A stretch of 64,000 bases of DNA from Druceiella hillmani (Eukaryota > Arthropoda > Insecta > Lepidoptera > Hepialidae): NCBI GenBank assembly GCA_039881145.1, contig JAYKKI010000077.1, forward strand, positions 2,488,501-2,552,500, given 5' to 3'. The position numbers were made by a program, and so were the translations under genes. Below the pieces are notes generated by a model. The model saw only the letters and a program-made list of their open reading frames with translations, did no database searches and was not told where the DNA came from. This document shows, piece by piece, positions 51,111 to 61,494 of this stretch. The stretch's first letter is position 1. Each line of letters begins with the position of its first letter.

Positions 51111-51171
51111 CAGTTGGTGGTATACATATGGGAGACCTGATCTTACAAAAGCAATCACTTACATTAAATAA
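51088..51171 (+). CDS. 27-aa micro-ORF after the GC island (speculative)
   Basis: ATG at 51088 has a good insect start context (CAAAAATG). The frame reads MSFMQKAFSWWYTYGRPDLT and seven more residues to TAA at 51169, overlapping a polyadenylation-like run. The peptide is rich in Trp/Tyr and unlike the Ile/Asn/Lys-rich chance frames of this window. I do not recognise it. It may be a real small protein, the start of a longer spliced protein, or chance. Confidence 0.2.
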   Translation: MSFMQKAFSWWYTYGRPDLTKAITYIK

Positions 51172-52184
51172 ATAAATTGATACTCAATGTCTCTATTGAA
51201 TTATTCACGTACACTTTCAGAGAAGCTATAATATTAAAATTGGCAAACCGAAATAATACGAATATTCAAAATTGTAATAAGCAGTAGCCTCAATGCTATC
51301 GACTGCGGATCGGGCGTTATAAAATAAGTAAAATTCTGCAGAGGCATTATGCTGAGTGGGTATTGTGCTGAACACATATCGCTGTTTCCACAATTTTACA
51401 CATTAACGGTAGAGTGTTTATTTTTGATTACTACACATTACTTCTTGGCCCTTCTTAATTTCTTCTTACAGCTTTATTTTTATGCGTTGGAGTCATTAGT
51501 TCTTTCTTTATAATCTCGTAGTAAGGAGATGAGTGAGAATCTTTACATATGAAAATATAACAGACCGAAAATTAATAAGTAGTTCGATAACAAAATTAGT
51601 GGCATAGAAATGACAGCATAATTAAAAAATTGAAATTGTAATTTGTGTGTTTCCATATGTGTATTACCATATGTAGTTATAATAAATAATTTAATTATTA
51701 TAGCAAAATTACCTTACTATAGGACTTAAATGGAAAGCCTTTTGATAGTGTGATATTCGAACAAACATACCGACTTCATAAAACTACAAAGATTTTTTTT
51801 TCCGCCATTTGGCTACGGAATTATAAAAAGAGTAATAGAGCGTTCAATAGAGTTAAGTATTTAAATTTATAGCGACAAATGTAATTATCTACAAAATCAA
51901 CAAATTCATTCACATAATTTTGTTAAATGGTGGTGTTGATCGAAGGCTGACTAAATTTTTGACATGTTTGATTAAAGTTAACTATGACCGCGGTATTAAA
52001 ATAAATTTTCTTTAAATAGTTTAATAATTTCTACGATTGCCTTTTGCCTTAATAAAGTCTGCGGTTCATTCACCTTTTGTTCTGTAACAGGACACACATT
52101 GGTCCAAAACTGTAGTAACTACAACGGTGTGACGATAAGGATGTTAGATAGACAAACGGGCATTTCAAAACTATTCCGTTCTCG

Positions 52185-52247
<63 letters not shown>

Positions 52248-55217
52248 AATTTGATAATTCAGGAAAAGCCGAAACTATGGATTGTATATGTGGTGCATAT
52301 TAAGAAGTGCTCACGTATTTCCATAAAAATGCTATGATAATTTCTTTGGTTCAAATGTTATTTTTTGTTATTAAAATTGAAAATTCCAACAGGTTCTTAC
52401 AAAAAATAGAACTCAGCATAAGTACACTTTAGCACATAATTACGTTATGCTAGTTGCAAAATGGAAATTAATGTCTATTTGAATCATATTTTTGGTTATT
52501 TTTTGACCAGCTTAAATCGTATATGCAGCTTAATAAGATGGCCAAAAGATTGAATATTTTTTTCAAAATTTTTTTTTTTTTTTGTGTGATAAGTTAATTC
52601 AATTTTATTAATTTTAATTTTCTTTTAAACAAATTATACAACATAACAATTTATCATTAGCAGCAGTTTTCTTGAACAAGTTTACTGCTGCCTAGGTAAC
52701 ATTTTTATAAGAAATATTAAAGTCACATTCCAACGGTGTAGAAAGGGCGTTGCAGAAAATTTATAAGATTATTTTAAAGAGTGAAACATTTTATACTACA
52801 TTCCAGGCATTGATTATTCTTATATAAAAGGATTACTGCGGGAAGTCCCATTGATTTAACGACTTTCGAGTTGTCAAGATACCTCACCCTGAAATATATT
52901 TTTGCTTTCTTTAGCTCATTCTTTACTTTCTTCTCAAAAATTTCTTAAATACGTAGACATTAAAGTAGTAAAGATATATATATGTGTGTGTGTGGGCTTT
53001 GAAAAGTTAGTAACTTTATTTCACAATCAATTGTTTTGTATTTAAATAACGCTAAAACGTTTATCTATAAATGGTAAATCTACTTTCCGAAATATCTAAG
53101 CTTTACTTTTGAATTTCTTCGTGTGTACCGGTTTGAAAAATGATTATAAAACTCAAAGCCACTTTAATAATTTTTTAGAATATAAGAAAAAATTTAAAGT
53201 TAGACATTTTCATACCAAATTCTATATGATATTTACCAATTAAGATTTAGAAATAACTTTTAAATAATAAACAAAATCTCTATGCTTTTAAAGTGAGATT
53301 TGTCTGCGTAGACAACAAAAAAATCTTTTCAAATTCGATCTCGCCAAGCAAGCGCGTGACTAAAGCTGTGTGTCGTCGGTGAGGTTATACTTCATAAAAC
53401 TAGACACCCAGCTTGATTTTAGTGTTAAGCGTTTCTTTGGAACATCTCTATGGAGATCTTCTCACAACCGTTTACGCTTTCCAAGTTAAAATTTTATTAT
53501 TTTGCAGGCTTCTAATACTAACTTTAATCACCAATGTCCACTGCTAATAATGTAATGTAAATTAATAAAAATATAGCCTTTTTGCAATCGCTGTTCTTAC
53601 GTGAATTGTTCTTTAAAATAAAAAACGGAAGTGCCTGAAAGGAAATTATTTTCAGCCGATTAGTATCCAGTAGAATAGTGACAACTTAAAAAACTAACTG
53701 AAGTAACAAAACAAAAGTTTCAAATGTTTCATATATATATTTCATTCAACATTTCGTAGACAAGTATGACGCGATTATATCTTGTGTAATAAATCAAGGA
53801 ATAGTTACTTTGAATTTTTGTGATACCATGATTTACGAACGTAATCCAAAGAAATACGACGTGAAAAAACGACGTTACCCAACGGCACTACAACTATGGA
53901 CACAGCATGCAAACATTCATTTATTTTGAAGCAAATAAACTTTTAAATATTAAGATATTATTACGTGACTAAAATATTACAATTTGTTTTGTTTATTTTC
54001 AATTGGGTTTTGTGAATTTCGCTTTACTTAAATTTTAAAAATTTCTCTTCTTTATGAACATATAATTTAAATGTATTTAATTCAAAGTGATTTTAAAATA
54101 ATTTGTTATTTTGTTTGACTCTTTTGCTGAAAATATGTCGTTCCATTATATTATTGTTTCTAGAGAATGTATCATTCACGGTTATTCGAGTGACTAAATA
54201 AATATACGTGCGTATGGATTATTATATTTTTACCTACGTTCACGTGTTTTGGATTGAATACTAGGTAAAAATAATATTAATTTCTATTTCGCTCAGAATT
54301 ACACTGACTTTATTTTAGACATATTGTAATTCTTTTTGGTAACATATTGGACATGCAAGGTTGTTTGCCACATGAGGAGTTTAAAAAACATGAAATCATA
54401 TATTCTCTATACGACAATAATATCCAAAAAGCTTAAACTACAAAGAAAGTTTGCCATACGTACTCATGGATCGAATCGTATTACTGGTGTCATTTGTGAT
54501 TTTATAATTTCAAATTACAGATTTTCTCGACTTCCATTCACCTTTTCTATCAATTTTTTCCTGCGATTCATATGAACCCTAACGAAACAAAATTGAATCT
54601 ATAACGTGGAAAATCGCATTGAAAACTAGTTGACATCAGCATCATATTTTTAAAAAATATCACTTTAACATTCTTAAGATCCAACTATATTACGACTTCA
54701 TATTCTAAAAGACGTAATACCGGTATTAAAGAAATATGCAGAACAATATTCTTCTTAAAATTATATCGTTTGGCAAAATGAAAACTATTTTCATTGTTCT
54801 TTTCCGATTCTATTTTAAAGAAACAATTTAATGAAGCATGATTACCGTGAAAAACTTTTATTTGGAAAAAGCCTACAGAGTCTATTAAAGACGATAAACA
54901 AAATGTTTGACTGCAATTAAGTTTCTGTTGATCAATATATTTGAGACTAGAGTCCGATCTAGCTCTATTTATCCTTTAACCTCAAGTTAATGTGGTGTAA
55001 GTGGTATAACAATGTAATGTAAACAAAGTCAATGCTAATTTAATACGCAACACATAATTTCACACCAAATTTTTGTTGTCATAATTGTAGCTTTATGAAA
55101 GAAGCAACTTTCAATTTTAAAATCATATTTTTACGACTACCCAAAATGTACAGGAGTTGAGTAATTTCCAATTAATTTTCGATAACCTTTTCCCGAGGCT
55201 GCGTGTGCCCTTGTCTT
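51172..55217. other. no recognised gene
   Basis: AT-rich. Contains a repeat tail at 51790-51830 (CCGCCATTTGGCTACGGAAT), a (TA)n tract at 52187-52244, a T-rich run near 52560-52585 and a slightly GC-richer patch at 53335-53480. No exon recognised. Confidence 0.45.
52187..52244. repeat. (TA)n microsatellite
   Basis: About 58 bases of uninterrupted TA repeat. Confidence 0.95.
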
Positions 55218-55440
55218 TTACTTCTTTGTGTAAATTATATTATTATGAAAGAAAATAAAACTTTCATATTTACCTATTTCGTCAGCATGATACATAAAAA
55301 ACATTTGACCGACATGCTTTGTCTCCAACAATTGGGATAACATTTTTGACATACCATTTACCCATTTATATCTTTCATTTCGGAAACTTTTACGCAATAT
55401 AAATAAAACCAAAAATAATAAAACTTAAACCGCAATCAAA
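55218..55440 (-). pseudogene. weak Gr-like exon-3 remnant
   Basis: On the minus strand one frame reads FYYFWFYLYCVKVSEMKDIN after a TTTAAG acceptor-like site. The adjacent frame continues MSKMLSQLLETKHVGQMFFM and HADEI, up to a phase-1 donor (ATAG|GTAAAT, near 55275). A hydrophobic segment, then C-x-K-V-S-E, then a polar helix and a phase-1 donor is the layout of Gr exon 3, but a frame change is required in the middle and no terminal exon was found. A chance ORF is a serious alternative. Confidence 0.2.
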
Positions 55441-55861
55441 ATTTTAAAATAATTTATAAACACAAGTAAACAGAAGTTCTATAACTAGGGCGTAAAAGCT
55501 AAATATCAATTTTATTAGATACGATACGTTACAACACCGTAAGAGTACAATAAGTTACAAAATAAACGTAAGAGTTACGATATCTCACAAAACAAATCAG
55601 TTATTTAGCATTTCTTTATTTTAGTCTGTATTTGAAGATTATTGTAATTTTTTCAATGGCTAGTGGTTTCTTACGTAGGGTGTGACGAATTTCTTACCCT
55701 GCATATAACATTTTATTCCAAGATATAATTCGGCAACCAGGTTTTAAATTTTTTATTGTTTTGCTTTTGTCTTGGGAATACTTCCGAAATAGAAGTGAAT
55801 TTTGAATCATGAATATTTGCATTCATAAATTATTGTCATAGTATTTCTTCTGCCGTAAACG

Positions 55862-55923
55862 ATTTACATAAGGTTTAACTTCATACATGCTCTAGAGATG
55901 TATGAAGGAAACCTTATGTAAAT
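55862..55923. ncRNA. pre-miRNA-like hairpin (candidate)
   Basis: ATTTACATAAGGTT-TAA-CTTCATACAT pairs with ATGTATGAAG-GA-AACCTTATGTAAAT across a loop of about nine bases (GCTCTAGAG). That gives a stem of about 25 bp with one small internal bulge. Length and asymmetry fit a miRNA precursor, and also fit a tiny foldback repeat. Expression evidence is absent. Confidence 0.35.
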
Positions 55924-56109
55924 AATTATGTAAGTAAGATAATACAAATATTAAACTATTTACATTCTATTTTAAACGAAATGCAATTTTGTAAAACGAA
56001 TATAACGTCTCAATTTATCCTTGATTTTGACTTCTAGGTAATTAAACTTTAAGTCTTTCTCTTTTCCTTTAAAATTTACTATATTTCCATAATGTATTTA
56101 CATTATTTA

Positions 56110-56147
56110 GGTACACAGATAGACCACACATGGTCTATCTGTGTACC
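56110..56147. repeat. perfect 17-bp hairpin
   Basis: GGTACACAGATAGACCA, a CACA loop, then TGGTCTATCTGTGTACC, exact complement. It sits only about 190 bases from the hairpin at 55862. No T-run typical of a terminator follows; this is eukaryotic DNA in any case. Confidence 0.9.
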
Positions 56148-58128
56148 AAAGTTTGCTTATTGTTTTGATACCTTTCTTGAAGGTAATGAATTTGCCAACT
56201 CTTCCCCTCGGCAAATTTTTGTCTAAATTTCCTTAATAGATGTGAAATTAATGCATAACACTTATCAGATGCCCTCCCAAATTTGAGTGATTAAGATTAC
56301 CTATAAGCAGTCGTTGTATAAGTATAAATAAAACGGTAGTTAAATAATATATTACTTACCCAATATTGTTACCTGCTTGTCAATATTTGAAGGACGTAAA
56401 TGTAAATGAGTGTATTAAACATGAATACCAAGTAATTGCGTTAATTGCCAAAATAATATATTGATCGTAATACGCTCTTGAAATGAATTTATTTTGATAT
56501 AACAAAACAACTTATTACGTAATGAGGTTAACCACCAAAGTCAATATTTCTGGATACAACCAAATGCACATAAAAAGGACCGATTACTCAAAGTAATATT
56601 TATGCTTGTCTGTCAAAATCCTTGAACATATTGCTACGTGGCCTTAATCTTAAGTATAATGACGACATTTCATCGATCTGTATTGTGTCTGTGTGTAGCA
56701 GGTAATTGCGATTAGACTAAATATTTCATTTCATTAATAACTGTATTTTCACCTTTATATACACCTTCACTTCAACACTTTTCTGTATTTTATTAGAACA
56801 GATATCATCTACCATTATAGTTAGAACATAAAACTTTTAAGAACGAGTAGAAACAGAAATTAAGAAAGCCCGCCACAGATTTAGGCACGTGCCTTTATGT
56901 AAACATGTAAAGATACATACATAGTATTTATGTAAATATATTTGCCAATGTTAATATCGTTTTATGCCCCGTTCCTTTCCGGTCACCCTGGCGTAATACC
57001 TACCGTATCGCACCCCGCTTGCTCCCCATCTGTGCGCCAACGCCACGTCACCGCACGGCGTTTCTTATTGTTATTATCCTGTAGACACTTGACACAATTT
57101 ATATATTGCTTTATTGAGATTGACTACTTTATTCTGAAATTAGATATGTAGACGTTAATCTAATAGATATGTGGGCGTGACGAAACGAACCAAAAATTTC
57201 AGTTTTTTCCACAGTAATCCCAAATATATCAAAAAAAATTTACGGTTTCTTTTTACTTGTGCTACTTTTTCGTGGAAAATTTTAGGATAAGTATGTCAAT
57301 ACTAAAATGTATGATTTTTGTAGAGCCATATATTTAAATTGCATTAATTAGATGCTTGGAGTTTTACGGAACTATGAGATCGAAGACATTATATACAAAT
57401 TTATATCTCCATCCGTTTCCGTGAAAAAGGAACTCTTTTGTCTACCAAGATCAGTGCCCAATAACACAGACAGGCGGACAATAATTTATTTGCCAATATT
57501 TCTTTAATTTGAAAGATGGTGTTGATAATAAAGGGACAACACTACAATCACACAATTAACCCAGATGTTTACTTGACGCTACATTGAGATGGAATACTGG
57601 ATGACATATTTTAAAGGGAAGTACCTACACCATTTTGCAAGCCAGTATTGTATCGCCAGTGGGTGTGTCACAATATTTCTTTCTTAATATTGTTATTTTC
57701 AGTCAATATACTAAAATTTAAAAAAATATTTTCCTGCGTAATTCTGAAGCAACTGAAATCAAGGAATTTGACTTTAGGCTTAACCATTATTTTTTTATTG
57801 CAGCATTATGTACTTCTAATCATCGACATAAGAAAGTACGCCAATATTTGTACCAAATAAATATATGTTTACAAAAAAAGTTGTTGAAAAAAAAGAAAAA
57901 TATTTTCCATTTAGTTTTGGTAAAAAGTTCTTTCAAAAATGTATAAATTACTGTACCGTTACAGGAACAGTGGGTTTTTCACTAAAAAAAATGTAACTAA
58001 AAATACAAAATAATTTTTTACAACTGTTATAATTATATTATATTAATAATATCGAAAAGTATAAAAAAATTTCTATAAAAGATACTTTAAATGTGGGTAA
58101 TTGATTAACTTTTGCCTTATGAACATAA
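56148..58128. other. no recognised gene
   Basis: AT-rich, with a short GC-richer patch at 56960-57065 (CCGGTCACCCTGGCGTAATA) that looks inserted but is unidentified. Sequence at 57340-57480 resembles the repeat tails (TTTTACGGAACTATGAGATC, ACACAGACAGGCGGACAATA). Confidence 0.4.
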
Positions 58129-58665
58129 TTATATTACCATTAAACTAAGAAACTGCATATAAACGATGAAGTACGTTATGATTCAACCCATAAAACTAAG
58201 TATCATAGAAGCCCTCAGCTTTATAAAGTTGCAAACCATGAGTTCTTCTATTCCACTTATTTTAACAAGTTCAAAGGTGTCATTAATTTCTTGATATTGA
58301 TCTGTAAAGAGGAAACTATTGATATTTATTTTATGTATAGTTATTACGAGTCTATTAAATAAACATAAAACAGTTATTTTTAATCCCATATTTTTTTTTA
58401 TTGTTTTGCCAAATATGTAAACAATAATTGCTATAATTGAGAAATGCAACTTAATACTACAAAACAATCGGAAATTAATTTAGTAAACTCACCTGTTGAC
58501 GAAGCATTGCAAAGTTTATTTGTCAGCTAAATTAACTTCACACGCGACGATAATGATTTTCTTCAGCGTCAGCTTAGAATTTTGTGCTTCCATGTTAATT
58601 TTTTCACAAATCGCACAGAGCGCCAGTTTAATATTCCAACCAAGTAACCACGTTTAATATTCAAC
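58129..58665 (-). pseudogene. gustatory receptor pseudogene (last two exons)
   Basis: Exon-3 remnant 58665-58493, after TAATTTCAG, reads V-E-Y, then a stop, then TWLLGWNIKLALCAICEKIN and MEAQNSKLTLKK, matching the TM6 region of Gr proteins. A frameshift then leads to LTNKLCNASST at a phase-1 donor (ACAG|GTGAGT), with further stops. Exon 4, 58301-58129 after CTCTTTACAG, reads QYQEINDTFELVKISGIEEL, then FIKLRASMILSFMG, an in-frame TGA (58185-58183), then IITYFIVYMQFLSLM and TAA. The terminal TYFIVYMQF motif is intact beyond the TGA. The 173-base exon 4 and the phase-1 intron equal the layout of the two intact genes. Exons 1-2 were not found upstream. Inference: a dead Gr gene. Confidence 0.8.
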
Positions 58666-58820
58666 CTGAAATTATTTATTTCGTTTAGTTTCCATTTCTC
58701 CGTTATGTCCAACTTTTTAAATGACTAGTTCGAATAAGGAGTGCGTTTGTACAGTATCAATACAAATCGTTATAAAAGAATAGATACATTTAAAAGAACC
58801 TTGCTCAATATACACTTCCT

Positions 58821-58848
58821 GATTGCTTGATTGCTTGATTGCTTGATT
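58821..58848 (+). repeat. GATTGCTT octamer repeat
   Basis: Three and a half tandem copies of GATTGCTT. Confidence 0.95.
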
Positions 58849-59579
58849 TTTACTTGTGTTTAGATTTAATGTATAGAATGCAATTGACAGTAGTGACAAT
58901 TACTGTACTCATACTTAGATCAATACAATTTTAGTTTCCAAAAAAATTTCTTAATTTTCTTTTTGGCCTTTTTTATTACACATACTTATGTTTTAAATTA
59001 ATGTTAATTAGTGCTTAAATTTAGTGGAAAACCATATAATTAATTTATAATATATGCGATTCATTGTTTATTTATCTTAAGTTTAAATATTGTTACAATT
59101 TATTTACCCTTGTTTTTCTTTTAATCTTTCACAAATACCAAAATGAATAAAAATATTTATACGTACATTTTTGTGTTAATTTATTATGTTAAATTTCTTC
59201 AACAATTTCTGGTACTACAACGCATTTTTTAAAATACCAAATGATTTTTAGAAAATCACTTATGAGTATATAAATTTTGTAAGTTTGACTAGTGTTAAAT
59301 CAAACGATGTCAAATTTTTCTAATTGGAAATAATGGAAGAGTCAAATCAAACTTTCATTGCTCAATTACCCCCACCGGAAAATTATATCGTAATATGTAT
59401 CGTATTGCGGAGGGCCTTATTAGTAATTAATAAACCTGTCGGTGCTCCGTCCATCCTGATTTGTCTAAGAGAATAATGATTATGAATAACTATTAATGAA
59501 AACAGTTCGGTGGAAACTCCTTTTTATAAACCATAAAAGAAAATTAATTCCTTCTACTACGATTAATTAGAATATATTT
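58849..59579. other. no recognised gene
   Basis: AT-rich DNA where exons 1-2 of the 58129 pseudogene would be expected; none is recognisable. Confidence 0.4.
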
Positions 59580-59828
59580 TCACAATTAAATGAAACTACG
59601 TGATTATATATATAGATTATATATAAGATATATAATGATATTACAACATCTTCAGGTGGAATATTAGCAAAGATTATCTTTTCTAATATCCCACCTGAAG
59701 ATGTTGTAATACAACGAAACCTAGGTCGTGGTAAAGAAATTAAAGAAAGTAGAAATAATACTACATCACGTAGTTTCATTTAATTGTGAATAATGAATTT
59801 CTACAAAATTAACGCCAGATATATTCAA
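59580..59828 (+). mobile_element. foldback MITE, copy D
   Basis: The right arm from CTAATATCCCACCTGAAGAT to ACATCACGTAGTTTCATTTA is practically identical to copy A, and the asymmetric tail (CTACAAAATTAACGCCAGAT) continues to about 59828. The left arm keeps ACAATTAAATGAAACTACGT but its middle is replaced by TA-rich sequence. High identity with copy A suggests recent activity of the family. Confidence 0.85.
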
Positions 59829-60160
59829 TAATAGAATATATTTTTATGGGAATAAGCTGAATTGAAAAAAATGATTAAATGCGAACAACAATATTTGTGG
59901 CGAGTTTCTCGCAGATATGTTACAATGTTTCCATAATTTTTAAAATATCACTTATTGTAATAATTAAAAAATTAATTCGAATGAGGCGTTACTCGTATGT
60001 GGTTATACATAACACACGTTTAATAACGAGGGCGAACTCTAAAAATATCAGATACCTGCACAAGAAATATTATCGCTGCTTCATTAATCCCTCCCTATAA
60101 ATTATACGTGGAGTTCGCCACAAGCGTGCTGCAACACCAACTCGTGTCGTCAACAATACA

Positions 60161-60295
<135 letters not shown>

Positions 60296-60539
60296 TAGCA
60301 TTTTATTTTTGTCTTAATTATTAAAACAAGTGATATTTTAAAGGAGCTGTTTCTACTAGGAGCTGTACTTCATTTAGAGGAAAAATTGCATTTGTGTTTA
60401 AAATACTATTTGTTGTCATGGTAAGAATTTGATAATTTTAAATATTTGTCAACTTTCAAAATTTGCTTCTGTGATGAAGAGTTTGCAGTAGTTTTTTGTT
60501 CTAAAGATGCAATTATTTTATTTCTCCTCGAACTATTTT

Positions 60540-61150
60540 CCTAGGCAAAGTTTTAGAAGAAAACATAGACAGGACATTAGCGTATTTTACCAACAGACAT
60601 AAGCTTGACGTTGGCGTATATTATTCACAACGCGACAGAAGCACAGCGTTAACATGCCCGCCTTTATTTGAGGTGACATAAACAAGACGTTAGTTTATTT
60701 GACCAATTGCATGACCCGAAAGGAAGCAAGATGTTAGGTATTTCCAGAAAAATAATCTAAGCAAGTTTCCAGGAGACCAAACCACCCGCAATCAAAGTAG
60801 GTAACGTACGCCTCAAGAATCCTTTCGCCACGCTAGGGAATTATGAATTCTGCTGCCATTTAAAACGTTGTCCGGCTAGAAGTTACAGCTTATAGTATAA
60901 GTGCTATAGTGCCTTAAAAAGATATGGACCCCGCATGCTGGAATCACGTTTCCTCGTAGACTATGCTTTCCTTCTGCTATAAGACTGATGAATAGAGAGG
61001 AGAGGTTAACACAAGCAAGTTGTGTTAGTTTGCTGTAATAAGCGACCACTAGTTCATAAATACCCTCATGTATTTTCATAAAGACAGCCATAACAGATGG
61101 AGTTAGCATTGGTATGGATTCCAAAGAGCAAGGAAGTATCATAAATTACA
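60540..61150. other. GC-richer block, unidentified
   Basis: Base composition is closer to balanced than in the flanks. A minus-strand frame of 88 codons (61142-60876, MILPCSLESIPMLTPSVMAV...) is open but matches no family I recognise. A retroelement fragment is likely given the compositional parallel with 22780-23640. Confidence 0.3.
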
Positions 61151-61352
61151 AGGGCTGGGTCACTTAATATATATTCTAAAAAACCAACTATTCGAGTCCC
61201 TGTTTGAAAACCACGCACTTTCATGTCAATGTCAATGTCATGTACGCAGTAAAGACCGAGATGTAACGGTGAAAAAACTATAAGGGTTAGCCCTTTAAAC
61301 TGGCAAACAGCGTTAAATGTTTCGGCTCGTAAACAGCTGGTAGATAAAAAAA

Positions 61353-61376
61353 AATATATTTATATATTTATATTTA

Positions 61377-61417
<41 letters not shown>

Positions 61418-61418
61418 G

Positions 61419-61491
<73 letters not shown>

Positions 61492-61494
61492 ACA
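61353..61494. repeat. (TA)n microsatellite
   Basis: About 140 bases: TATATTTA variants at the left, then TA with CGTA and CATA interruptions. Frames on both strands encode only Tyr-Ile. Confidence 0.95.

Noticed and set aside
59567..59779. Minus-strand 70-codon frame
   Set aside because: It lies within the foldback MITE copy D and reads through its palindromic arms.
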